From positions 1 to 8,228 of the forward strand of contig JANQKX010000415.1 of the NCBI GenBank assembly GCA_028280915.1: 8,228 nucleotides of DNA, read 5' to 3'. Positions 1 to 6,627 of the stretch are shown one piece after another (within the stretch, counting starts at the first letter, position 1; each line of letters opens with the position of its first letter). A program made the translations under genes and the position numbers. The notes below the pieces were generated by a model. The model saw only the letters and a program-made list of their open reading frames with translations, was not told the origin of the DNA and did not search any database. Source of the stretch: Kiloniellaceae bacterium (GTDB lineage: Bacteria; Pseudomonadota; Alphaproteobacteria; Kiloniellales; Kiloniellaceae).

Positions 1-1327
1 CGAAGCCGGCCAGATAACCCTGGCCCAGGATGGACCCCGCCATGGTTTCGCCCGCCGCCCAAATGTTCTCATAAAGGCCCTCCGGGCCAAACACCCGCGC
101 GGTTTCATCCACTTTCAGCCCTAGGTAAGTAAAGGTGACACCCGTGCGCAGGCTATAGCCGTAGTACGGAGGTTCTTTGATGGGGCGGGCCCAGTTGGTC
201 TTTTCCGGCGTCAACCCGTAGGTCGATAGGCCATCCAATTCCGTTGGATGAAACGCGCCCTCCCTGCAGGCCTCATTATAGGCGGCGACCGTTTCGGCCA
301 GGGGAGAGGAGGGCAGGCCGAGCGCCGTGCCCAATTCTTCGATGGTGTCCGCTTTGACCGGCGGAAAGACCGTGGGCATGAAGAGATCCAGGCTCTTGCT
401 GTCGATGATGGCAAAGGCGACCTGGTCGGGCTGGGCCGCCACCAAGCGGCCCCAAATGGCGTAGCGCTTGGGCCAAACGTCCTCGCCTTCGTCATAAAAC
501 CGTTGGGCGTTTTTGTTGACCACGATGGAAAAGGGCACGCAGTCAATGCGGGTGACGATGCCGCCGTCGAACCGGGGCGCCCGCCCGTCGATGGCCACCG
601 CATGGCATTGGGTGGGATCGCCCACCGACTGGGCGCCTTGGTCCAGCATGTCTTTCAGGACAACGCCGCGATTGTATGGTGTCCCCCGTATCAGAAAGTT
701 CCGTGCCGGAGGGCCCCAGGCATCGGCCAGCCAGTCCAGATCCGATTGGAACCCGCCCGCGGCAATGACGCAGGCCCGGCCTCTAACCCGGATCCGGCCG
801 TCCTTTGTTTGGACGGTGACACCTTTGAAAGACCCTTGTGCGATCTCGATGTGGGTCACCGTGGCTTCGTAAGCGACGGTGACGCCCAAATCCTCGCAGG
901 TGGCGTAGTAGGCGTTGACCAGGGCCTTGCCGCCGCCCAGGAAAAACGCGTTGGTACGCTTCAGGGAGAGGGTGCCGGAGAGGGAGGCCTGGAACCGCAC
1001 GCCATGGGCCGCCATCCAGGGCAGGCAGGCCTCGGAGGTCTGGATCGCCAGGCGGGCCAGGCGCTCATCCGTTTTGCCCTTTGTCACCCGGATCAGATCA
1101 TCGAAGTATTCCGTTTCTTCGTAGCTGTCCGACAGCACCGACAAGGGTCCCCGGTGCATGCAGCGGAAGTTCCGGGTGTGCCGGCTGTTGCCGCCGCGGT
1201 AGGGCTTGGGCGCGCCTTCCAGCAGCAGCACCTCGGCGCCCGCCTCGGCCGCCGTCATGGCGGCGCAGAGCGCGGCGTTGCCGCCGCCCACCACGATCAC
1301 GTCCCAGACTTGGTCCTTATCAAACAT
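1..1327 (-). CDS. tcuA: FAD-dependent tricarballylate dehydrogenase, TcuA family (partial, 3' end beyond left edge)
   Basis: Translation from the ATG at 1327 gives 442 codons before the window edge. An FAD-binding Rossmann motif lies near the N-terminus (VIVVGGGNAALCAA, residues 10-23, then an acidic LLLE at 34-37). It is followed by RGGNSRHTRN, TNAFFLGGGKALVNAYY, a mid-protein VIAAGGF, and near the edge TFTYLGLKVDET and ENIWAAGETMAG-ILGQGY. This order and wording match the tricarballylate dehydrogenase branch of the fumarate reductase/succinate dehydrogenase flavoprotein family, as I know it from Salmonella TcuA (about 467 residues), so roughly 25-30 residues should be missing. Known role of the family: cytoplasmic oxidation of tricarballylate to cis-aconitate, with electrons leaving through TcuB. 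The gene follows the GntR gene with its start 7 bases after that gene's stop. Three more in-frame ATGs at 1342, 1357 and 1372 lie in a tandem repeat; none has a well-spaced Shine-Dalgarno site, so translational coupling is likely. The exact substrate here is inferred. Confidence 0.9.
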   Translation of the reverse strand, partial: MFDKDQVWDVIVVGGGNAALCAAMTAAEAGAEVLLLEGAPKPYRGGNSRHTRNFRCMHRGPLSVLSDSYEETEYFDDLIRVTKGKTDERLARLAIQTSEACLPWMAAHGVRFQASLSGTLSLKRTNAFFLGGGKALVNAYYATCEDLGVTVAYEATVTHIEIAQGSFKGVTVQTKDGRIRVRGRACVIAAGGFQSDLDWLADAWGPPARNFLIRGTPYNRGVVLKDMLDQGAQSVGDPTQCHAVAIDGRAPRFDGGIVTRIDCVPFSIVVNKNAQRFYDEGEDVWPKRYAIWGRLVAAQPDQVAFAIIDSKSLDLFMPTVFPPVKADTIEELGTALGLPSSPLAETVAAYNEACREGAFHPTELDGLSTYGLTPEKTNWARPIKEPPYYGYSLRTGVTFTYLGLKVDETARVFGPEGLYENIWAAGETMAGSILGQGYLAGF

Positions 1328-1377
1328 CCCCGTATCAAACATCCCCGTTTTCGACATTCCCGTTTTCAACATCCCGG
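1318..1377. repeat. Four-unit 15-bp tandem repeat across the gntR end and tcuA start
   Basis: Units are 1318-1332, 1333-1347 (identical to the first), 1348-1362 and 1363-1377 (diverged). On the minus strand each unit contains an ATG, giving in-frame starts at 1327, 1342, 1357 and 1372. In the gntR frame the repeat encodes the tail (D/N)VENG, NVENG, DV and the stop (1335-1337). In the tcuA frame it encodes M-L-K-T-G, M-S-K-T-G, M-F-D-T-G, M-F-D-K-D. The unit length is a multiple of three, so gain or loss of a unit keeps both frames. Confidence 0.93.
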
Positions 1378-2054
1378 GCCGCTCCGTTAGCCGACAAGGG
1401 CAGGGCGCGGAACTGGCGCAGCCGTGCCCGGTGTGCCGCCACCAGATGCTGACGCATGGCGGCCTCGGCCGCCGCCGCGTCCCGGGCGCGCAGGGCGACC
1501 AGAACCGCTTCGTGTTCTTCGATCGCTTTTTTGACCCGGGCCGCGTCGGATAGGGTCGAGGTGCCCAGGATCAAAAGCGCTTTCTGCAAGGCCTCCATGG
1601 ACTTGAGGAGAAAGCGGTTCTTGGCCGCCCGGGCCAGGGTGTCGTGGAACATGCGGTTGAGTTCATAGGCCCGGGGGCCGTCCCCCACGGCGGTGGCCAG
1701 ATCCCCGTTGATGGCCTCAAGTTCCGATATCTCGATGTCGGAAGCCGCCCGCGCGGCCATCTGGGCCGCCGTGGCCTCGAGCACGGTACGCATGTCATAG
1801 AGTTCCATGATTTCGGAGTAATCCAGCTTGCGCACGGTCGCCCCCACCCGGGGCACGTGGGTGACCAGACCGTCGGCTTCCAGTTGGCGCAGGGCTTCGC
1901 GCACCGGCGTGCGGCTGATGTTCAGGCGCTGGGCCAGGTCGGTTTCGGTCAAGCGGTCGCCGGGCCGCAGCTGATGGCTGCGGATTTGGGCGATGACCTG
2001 CTCATAGGCACTCTGGCCGTGACGCTGGTCCAGTGGGTTTTTTTTCCCGTTCAT
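1335..2054 (-). CDS. GntR-family transcriptional regulator, FadR/FCD subfamily
   Basis: A 239-residue protein. Residues about 13-77 form the GntR winged helix (YEQVIAQIRSHQLRPGDRL, then the recognition-helix block ISRTPVREALRQLEADGLV at 46-64). Residues about 80-215 form an all-helical FCD effector domain with candidate metal-ligand positions N133, H137, H181 and H203. The first is Asn where Asp is also common. FCD regulators bind small acids and usually repress neighbouring catabolic genes. The C-terminal tail (about residues 226-239) is made by the 15-bp tandem repeat and is probably outside the fold. The ATG at 2054 has no clear Shine-Dalgarno site. The gene is divergent from abrB, shares a palindromic operator with it and precedes tcuA in the same direction, so it is the likely local regulator of both. 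The ligand is unknown; tricarballylate or an aconitate isomer is a guess from context. Confidence 0.93.
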   Translation of the reverse strand: MNGKKNPLDQRHGQSAYEQVIAQIRSHQLRPGDRLTETDLAQRLNISRTPVREALRQLEADGLVTHVPRVGATVRKLDYSEIMELYDMRTVLEATAAQMAARAASDIEISELEAINGDLATAVGDGPRAYELNRMFHDTLARAAKNRFLLKSMEALQKALLILGTSTLSDAARVKKAIEEHEAVLVALRARDAAAAEAAMRQHLVAAHRARLRQFRALPLSANGAARDVENGNVENGDV

Positions 2055-2066
2055 GAATCTAAAGTC

Positions 2067-2096
2067 TTGTCATTAATGTATATCCCGATGTATACA
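2067..2096 (+). promoter_or_regulatory. Candidate promoter for abrB
   Basis: TTGTCA (2067-2072), an 18-base spacer and TATACA (2091-2096) resemble a sigma-70 promoter. Transcription would begin near 2103, with the abrB ATG at 2131. Its -10 overlaps the minus-strand -10 by four bases because both read the same palindromic core. A TACAAT at 2103-2108 is an alternative -10 but has no matching -35. Confidence 0.45.
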
Positions 2097-2104
2097 TAGG
2101 GATA
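2081..2104. promoter_or_regulatory. 24-bp palindromic operator, probable GntR binding site
   Basis: Half-sites TATCCC (2081-2086) and GGGATA (2099-2104) flank a perfect 10-bp palindrome ATGTATACAT (2088-2097); only the symmetric pair 2087/2098 fails to match. Operators of FCD-type GntR proteins are commonly short palindromes with a GT...AC core, and this one contains GTATAC. It lies between the GntR gene and its divergent neighbour and covers both candidate -10 elements. Binding by the adjacent GntR protein is inferred. Confidence 0.75.
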
Positions 2105-2117
2105 CAATTTTTGTCAA
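2089..2117 (-). promoter_or_regulatory. Candidate promoter for gntR-tcuA
   Basis: On the minus strand a perfect TTGACA (2117-2112) is followed by a 17-base spacer and TATACA (2094-2089), close to the sigma-70 consensus. Transcription would begin near 2082, giving a leader of about 28 bases. The -10 lies inside the palindrome at 2081-2104, so a protein bound there would block it, consistent with autoregulation by GntR. Confidence 0.65.
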
Positions 2118-2130
2118 CCAGGTCAATTCC

Positions 2131-3165
2131 ATGGCATTTTTCACCGGCAAGCGGCTTTACACCGCCGGCATTGCCGCGATCGGCGCGGCTTTGTTTTGGG
2201 CCCTTGGGCTGCCGCTGCCGTTTTTGTTCGGGCCCATGGCGGCCTGCCTCTTGGCCGCCCTTTCCGGTGCGCAGCTGCAAGGGCTGGGGCAGGTATCGGT
2301 GGCGGCCCGCACCATTCTCGGCGTGGCGGTCGGCGCCTCCATTACGCCCGAGGTGGTGAGCCAGTTGCCCCAGATGGCCCTCTCGGTCGCCTTTATCCCC
2401 CTCTACATCATCCTGATCGCCCTGGTCGGCGTGCCGTTTTTTCACAAGGTTTGCGGCTTCGACCGGATCACCGCCTGGTACGCGGCCATGCCGGGCGGGC
2501 TGCAGGACATGATCATCTTCGGGCAGGCGGCGGGGGGCGATCCCCGGGCTTTGTCCCTGGTCCACGCCACGCGGGTGCTGATCATCGTCACCACGGCCCC
2601 CATACTGATGACCGCCGCCTTCGGGGCCAGCCTGTCCCACCCCATCGGCGATCCGGCCTCGGCCCTGCCCTGGCACGAACTGGTGCTGATGGTCCTTGCC
2701 GCCGTCATCGGCTGGAAGGGGGGCGAGCGGATCAAGCTGTTCGGTGCTTCCATCATCGGGCCCATGATCGTGACGGCGGCTCTGTCGCTCACTGACCTCA
2801 TCCACTTCCGCCCGCCCGCCGAAGCTATTCTGACCGCCCAGTTCTTCATCGGCATGGGGATCGGGGTCTACTACGTGGGCGTGACCTTTCGGGAGCTGCG
2901 CCGGATCGTGCTGTCGGGTATCGCCTTCGTGGCCCTCCTGGCGGGGTTGGCGGTCGTTTTTACCTGGATGGTGGTGACGGCCGGCCTCGCCGCGCCCACC
3001 GAGGCCTTCCTGGCCTTCGCGCCGGGCGGGCAGGCGGAGATGACGGTGCTGGCGATCGTCACCGGGGCGGATCTGGGTTATGTCATCGTGCATCACCTGA
3101 CCCGGGTGGTCTTGGTGATACTGGGCGCGCCGGTGGCGCTGCGGCTGCTGCGCCGCTGGCGGTAG
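2131..3165 (+). CDS. AbrB-family integral membrane protein (putative transporter, duplicated AbrB domain)
   Basis: A 344-residue, strongly hydrophobic protein with about ten predicted membrane segments. It has an internal duplication: each half carries a PGG motif followed by a conserved helix, AAMPGGLQDMIIFGQAAGGD and later FAPGGQAEMTVLAIVTGAD. Each motif is followed by an H-x-x-(T)R-V-x-x-V-I segment (VHATRVLIIV; HHLTRVVLVI). This layout fits the Gram-negative AbrB duplicated-domain family (often mis-named ammonia monooxygenase), whose members are thought to be transporters of unknown substrate. A weak AGG (2120-2122) lies 8 bases before the ATG. The gene is divergent from gntR-tcuA and shares their operator, and it is convergent with the tct operon. 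Co-control with tcuA suggests movement of the same or a related acid (inference). Confidence 0.88.
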   Translation: MAFFTGKRLYTAGIAAIGAALFWALGLPLPFLFGPMAACLLAALSGAQLQGLGQVSVAARTILGVAVGASITPEVVSQLPQMALSVAFIPLYIILIALVGVPFFHKVCGFDRITAWYAAMPGGLQDMIIFGQAAGGDPRALSLVHATRVLIIVTTAPILMTAAFGASLSHPIGDPASALPWHELVLMVLAAVIGWKGGERIKLFGASIIGPMIVTAALSLTDLIHFRPPAEAILTAQFFIGMGIGVYYVGVTFRELRRIVLSGIAFVALLAGLAVVFTWMVVTAGLAAPTEAFLAFAPGGQAEMTVLAIVTGADLGYVIVHHLTRVVLVILGAPVALRLLRRWR

Positions 3166-3222
3166 GGCCCTTTCGGGCCGGGTGCGGCCTCGTTATGGGC
3201 CCCGGGACGTCATCCCTTCTTT
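3166..3222. terminator. Convergent gene end with small hairpins; weak terminator candidates
   Basis: Directly after the abrB stop, GGCCC (3166-3170) and GGGCC (3175-3179) form a 5-bp stem; read on the minus strand its loop is a GAAA tetraloop. Further on, GGGA (3204-3207) and TCCC (3213-3216) pair and are followed by TTCTTT on the plus strand, overlapping the end of the 63-residue gene. Neither is a strong intrinsic terminator, but two genes converge here. Confidence 0.3.
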
Positions 3223-3401
3223 AGGGCCGTCAGGGCCGCGTTGACCTTTTCCCGCTGGGCCAGCAGATGATTGAACTGGGCGTCGCATCCGGCGACAGGC
3301 GGCGGATAGCTGTTGATCTCCGCGCTCAGCCGCCGCCAGGCGTCTTGCAGGGCGGTCTCGGCGGCACGGATATGGTCATCGGCGGTCAGGTGATTGGCCA
3401 C
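3210..3401 (-). CDS. Small protein of unknown function (63 aa), last gene of the tct-prpF operon
   Basis: I do not recognise a named family. A GTG start at 3401 is chosen because a perfect AAGGAGG (3413-3407) sits 5 bases upstream; a longer ORF from 3521 would overlap the PrpF gene and has no such signal. The product has two probable amphipathic helices (about residues 8-30, with AAETALQDAWRRLSAEIN, and 41-61, with QFNHLLAQREKVNAALTAL) joined by a proline-rich turn SYPPPVAGCD with a single Cys39. It has no signal peptide or membrane segment, so a cytoplasmic helical hairpin or small coiled coil is expected. The start lies 10 bases after the PrpF stop and the ribosome site overlaps that stop, so the two are co-translated. 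A partner or accessory role to the PrpF-like enzyme is possible but unproven. Confidence 0.8.
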   Translation of the reverse strand: MANHLTADDHIRAAETALQDAWRRLSAEINSYPPPVAGCDAQFNHLLAQREKVNAALTALKKG

Positions 3402-3406
3402 GTGCC

Positions 3407-3413
3407 CCTCCTT
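3407..3413 (-). promoter_or_regulatory. Strong ribosome binding site of the 63-aa gene
   Basis: AAGGAGG on the minus strand is a full anti-16S match. It overlaps the TAA stop of the PrpF gene (3414-3412) and lies 5 bases before the GTG at 3401. It fixes this start and is the best Shine-Dalgarno site I see in the window. Confidence 0.85.
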
Positions 3414-4515
3414 AGGTTTTTTCCGGCCAGGCTGTTGCGGGCACATAAACATGGCCGTCGGCCAGCTTTCGGGCCGTGCGCACCAGGCCCGCCGAGTGCA
3501 GGATGAAGCCCGCCTCTTCATTGGCGTAGTCCACCAGCACGTCGATGGTGCCCGAAGGGTGCTCCAGGGTCACCGTGGCGGGGGAGACGGGGGGCTGATC
3601 CGCCAAGCCGTCGGCGACGGTCCCCGGCGTCAGGGCGCAGGAGGCGATGCACTGGGAGCTGGTCACCGCCATGGTGGGGTGGGTCTTCCACGGCATGAAG
3701 TAGCGCGCCGCGAGGGTGCCGCCGGCCCGGGGTGACGCGACGACGGCGAACTTGGGCACCACGGACCGGCGGACGTCGCCCAGGCCCATTTTTTCCCCGG
3801 CCTCGATCCGGATGCTTTCCATGCGACCGAAGAACTCGCGGTTCTCGTCCAGCTCTTCCCGGCTTTCATAGCCACTCAGGCCCAGGTCCGCCGCCCGGGC
3901 GATCACCACGGGCATGGCCACGTCCATGCAGGTCACGGGTACCCCTTGAACCGTGTCCGTCAGGTGGCCGGTGGGCAGCAGGGTCCCGGTGGCGGAGCCC
4001 ACCACGTCCATGAATTTCAGCCGGATGGGCGCGGCCGTGCCGGGCACCCCGTCAATCGCCGTGTCGCCGGCGTATTCCGGCCACCCCCCGGGTGTTTGTA
4101 TCTCGGCCTCGACGATGGCGCCGGTGTTGACGCAATGGATGCGCAGCGTGGAGAGGTCGCCGCTGGGCGCATAGAGCCCCAATTCGACCGCGGCCGGTCC
4201 CACGCCGGCCAGGATGTTGCCGCAGGTGGGTTTATAGTCCACCAGGCGGTCCTCAACACTGACCTGGGCGAAAAAGTAGTCGATGTCCGCGTTTTCGGCT
4301 GGGGAGGCGGAGAGCATGGCCACCTTGGTGCTCACCGCGGCACCGCCGCCCAGCCCGTCGATGTTCAGGGGATGGCCCGAGCCGACGGCGGCAACCAGGA
4401 CCCGGGACAGCTGTTCCAGGTCTTCAGGTAGATCGTCGCGCCTAAAGTAGGGCCCGCGAGAGGTGCCGCCGCGCAGGAAGACAAAGGGGATTCCGACTTG
4501 GGCCATGGGGTTCAT
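3412..4515 (-). CDS. PrpF-family aconitate/methylaconitate-type isomerase (4-oxalomesaconate tautomerase-like)
   Basis: A 367-residue protein that begins IPFVFLRGGTSRG, the hallmark of the PrpF (DUF453) family with its two-domain diaminopimelate-epimerase-like fold. Further family blocks are IDGLGGGAAVSTKVAML (candidate catalytic Lys64), CGNILAGVGPAAVE (Cys98) and, in the second half, HPTMAVTSSQCIASC (279-293). Characterised members isomerise small unsaturated polycarboxylates: PrpF (2-methylaconitate cis-trans), methylitaconate isomerase, and GalD (4-oxalomesaconate tautomerase). The Shewanella PrpF structure was solved with trans-aconitate bound. No prpB, prpC or acnD gene is in view, so a propionate role is not supported here. 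Beside tcuA and a tricarboxylate transporter, an aconitate-type substrate is plausible. The start may be the second ATG at 4506, since AGGA is well spaced for it but not for the ATG at 4515. The gene begins 64 bases after tctAB. Confidence 0.88.
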   Translation of the reverse strand: MNPMAQVGIPFVFLRGGTSRGPYFRRDDLPEDLEQLSRVLVAAVGSGHPLNIDGLGGGAAVSTKVAMLSASPAENADIDYFFAQVSVEDRLVDYKPTCGNILAGVGPAAVELGLYAPSGDLSTLRIHCVNTGAIVEAEIQTPGGWPEYAGDTAIDGVPGTAAPIRLKFMDVVGSATGTLLPTGHLTDTVQGVPVTCMDVAMPVVIARAADLGLSGYESREELDENREFFGRMESIRIEAGEKMGLGDVRRSVVPKFAVVASPRAGGTLAARYFMPWKTHPTMAVTSSQCIASCALTPGTVADGLADQPPVSPATVTLEHPSGTIDVLVDYANEEAGFILHSAGLVRTARKLADGHVYVPATAWPEKT

Positions 4516-4579
4516 CCTGCTTTGGTGGTGACTGCCATTACCTAAACTCTTGTAGCCTTTCCCGCCGGGAGCGGCTTTC

Positions 4580-6610
4580 TTACTTCAGGGGCCAGGGCAG
4601 ATCCACCGCTTCCTGCAGCAGGCCGGGCGGAAAGTCCCGGTTCAACAGCCATGCCATCAGGCACATCAAGGCGATGCCCGCACCGGTGAGGATCAGGGTC
4701 ATCTTCCAACTGGCCTGGGCGCGGATGCGGAAGAAAGTGAGCAGGAAGATCAGCAGCGCCAAGACGAAGCCGAGCAGCCCGGTCAGGCCGATCAGACCGG
4801 CGAACCACGCCAGGGTGGCCCAGAGCCCGTGCGGCGCCTTGGCGTCGTCGCCGGCCAGTTCCCGGTCGGCGAAGATCACGTTGCCTTCCGGTTTGCGGAT
4901 CATCTGGACCAGCAGAACCAGGCAGCACAGCAAGGCCAGGCCGCCGATCACCATGGGCACGATCTTATCGGTGATGTTGAAGTGTGAAATGGTGCTGGCG
5001 TCCACCACGGCGATCGTCAGATAGGCGGTGATCACCAGCAGCATGATCAGCGGCGCCCGCTTGGCGCCGGAGGCCACGTTGCCTTCCGACATGATCAGCT
5101 TGGCTTGACGCAGGCCCAGGATCACCGAAATCACCGTGATGATCAGCAAGACAATGACGATGGGGCTGAAGACGTAGTCCATGCCGTCGGCGAAGCTCTC
5201 CCGAAAGCGGAAGCTGGCGATTTGGAAGGCCTGGTTCGAGAACTTCTCGATGGGGGCCGACAGCACGAAGCCGATCAGGAAAGCCGGCCGCGACCAGTCG
5301 AAACGGCGCATGAAAATGCCGATCAGGCCGGCGACGAAGAGCGCTACGAGATCCTCGAAGTTTTGCCCCGATTGAAAGGCGGCAAAGGAAATCAGCATGA
5401 AGAGGAAGGGCGCCAGATAGGTGAAGCGGATCGTGGTCAGCTTGGCGATGCCGGGCGAGGCGGCGATGCACAGGATGGTACCGGCCACGTTGGCGAGGGC
5501 CAGCAGCCAGACGATGGAATAGGTGATGTCCAGATTGTTCTTCAGCATGGCCGGGCCGACCTCGATCTGACCGGAGCCCAAGAGGGCCACCGCGCCGATG
5601 AAGATCGCCATGGAGCCGGAGCCCGGGATACCGAACAGCAAGGTGGGGACCAGCCCGCCGCCTTCCTTCGCGTTGTTGGAGCTTTCCGGACCGATGATGC
5701 CGCGCACCTCGCCCTTGCCGAACTTGGACTTGTCGCGGGTCGACTGCACCGTATGGCCATAGGCGATCCAGTCGACCACCGATCCTCCCAGACCGGGAAT
5801 GACGCCGATGGTCACGCCGATAAGGGAGCAGCGGATCGACAGCCAGATGTTGGCGAACCAGTCGCGCACGCCGTGGAGCCAGCCGGCGCCCAGCTTGGCG
5901 CCCTTGGCAATGGACTGGTCCTGACGCAAAAGCGAGACGATTTCCGGCACGGCAAAAATGCCCAGACCCACGATCACCAGCTTCAGGCCGTCCACGAGAT
6001 AGGGCACGTCGTAGGTCGCCATGCGCAGGCTGCCGGCGGCCGGCGCCTCGCCGATGGTCCCGATCATGATGCCAAGGCCGGCCGCCGCCAGGCCCTTCAG
6101 GGCAATGCGGCCGGCCAGAATGGCGACCATGGAGAGACCCAGCGCCGTGATCATGAGCATCTCGGGCAGGCCGAAGGCCAGGACCAGGGGCCGGGCGATC
6201 AAAATAAACGCGGTCAGGAAGGTCGCCCCGACCAAGCCGCCGAAGAGGGAGGAAGCGAAGGCGGCCGCCAGGGCGCGGGCCGCTTCCCCCTTTCGGGCCA
6301 GGGGAAAGCCGTCGAGCACCGTGGCCTGGGAGGCCGAGGAACCGGGTATGCCCATGAGGACCGAGGCGAAGGTGTCCGAGGTGGGCACCACGGCCACCAT
6401 GCCGATCATCAGCGCCAGGCCGTAAACCGGCTCCATGCCGAACATGAAGGGCAGGAGGAGCGACAGTCCGGCGATGCCGCCCAGACCCGGGAAGACGCCG
6501 ACGGCGAGCCCCATGACCACGCCCAAGACGAGATAACCAATGACGACGGGCTGCAGAATGAGGCCCCACGCCTCGCTCAACGCCGGCACTGCGGTCGCGA
6601 GAATATCCAT
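4580..6610 (-). CDS. tctA: Fused TctA-TctB permease of a tripartite tricarboxylate transporter
   Basis: A 676-residue membrane protein. Residues 1 to about 505 are the TctA large permease, with its two inverted signature blocks: GVFPGLGG (38-45) with GIPGSSAS (87-94), and GVIPGLGGSVVDW (269-281) with GPESSNNAKEGG (307-318) and FGIPGSGS (326-333). Residues about 519-676 form a TctB-like small permease domain with about four or five membrane spans and a final FPPGLL, joined by a short linker. TctA alone is usually about 500 residues and TctB about 150, so this is a fusion of the two. It works with the periplasmic TctC protein to import tri- or dicarboxylates using an ion gradient. The ATG at 6610 is preceded by a G-run (6624-6619) about 8 bases upstream that can pair with CCCC beside the start. 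The gene lies 90 bases after tctC on the same strand. Confidence 0.95.
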   Translation of the reverse strand: MDILATAVPALSEAWGLILQPVVIGYLVLGVVMGLAVGVFPGLGGIAGLSLLLPFMFGMEPVYGLALMIGMVAVVPTSDTFASVLMGIPGSSASQATVLDGFPLARKGEAARALAAAFASSLFGGLVGATFLTAFILIARPLVLAFGLPEMLMITALGLSMVAILAGRIALKGLAAAGLGIMIGTIGEAPAAGSLRMATYDVPYLVDGLKLVIVGLGIFAVPEIVSLLRQDQSIAKGAKLGAGWLHGVRDWFANIWLSIRCSLIGVTIGVIPGLGGSVVDWIAYGHTVQSTRDKSKFGKGEVRGIIGPESSNNAKEGGGLVPTLLFGIPGSGSMAIFIGAVALLGSGQIEVGPAMLKNNLDITYSIVWLLALANVAGTILCIAASPGIAKLTTIRFTYLAPFLFMLISFAAFQSGQNFEDLVALFVAGLIGIFMRRFDWSRPAFLIGFVLSAPIEKFSNQAFQIASFRFRESFADGMDYVFSPIVIVLLIITVISVILGLRQAKLIMSEGNVASGAKRAPLIMLLVITAYLTIAVVDASTISHFNITDKIVPMVIGGLALLCCLVLLVQMIRKPEGNVIFADRELAGDDAKAPHGLWATLAWFAGLIGLTGLLGFVLALLIFLLTFFRIRAQASWKMTLILTGAGIALMCLMAWLLNRDFPPGLLQEAVDLPWPLK

Positions 6611-6611
6611 T

Positions 6612-6624
6612 GGGGTGTCCCCCC
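6612..6624 (-). promoter_or_regulatory. Hairpin over the tctAB ribosome binding site
   Basis: On the minus strand a six-G run (6624-6619), three bases (ACA) and CCCC (6615-6612) can form a 4-bp G:C stem that buries the only Shine-Dalgarno-like bases, two bases before the ATG at 6610. It could hold down translation of the permease relative to tctC; this effect is inferred. Confidence 0.45.
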
Positions 6625-6627
6625 TAG

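Noticed and set aside
248..1390. 380-residue open frame on the plus strand
   Set aside because: It is antisense to tcuA, whose minus-strand reading matches the family closely; the tail only repeats the 15-bp tandem units.
2059..3096. 345-residue open frame on the minus strand
   Set aside because: It is antisense to abrB, a hydrophilic G/H/D/R-rich translation with no domain, and it would run through the gntR-abrB control region.
3402..3521. Longer start for the 63-residue gene at 3521
   Set aside because: It would overlap the end of the PrpF gene by over 100 bases and has no Shine-Dalgarno match like the one before the GTG at 3401.
4516..4579. Promoter or terminator between tctAB and the PrpF gene
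   Set aside because: Only a 4-bp stem (4562-4565 with 4571-4574) without a T-run is seen, and no convincing -35/-10 pair. The genes are treated as one operon.
4965..6569. 534-residue open frame on the minus strand
   Set aside because: It is an out-of-frame shadow of tctAB, with an arginine- and histidine-rich low-complexity product.
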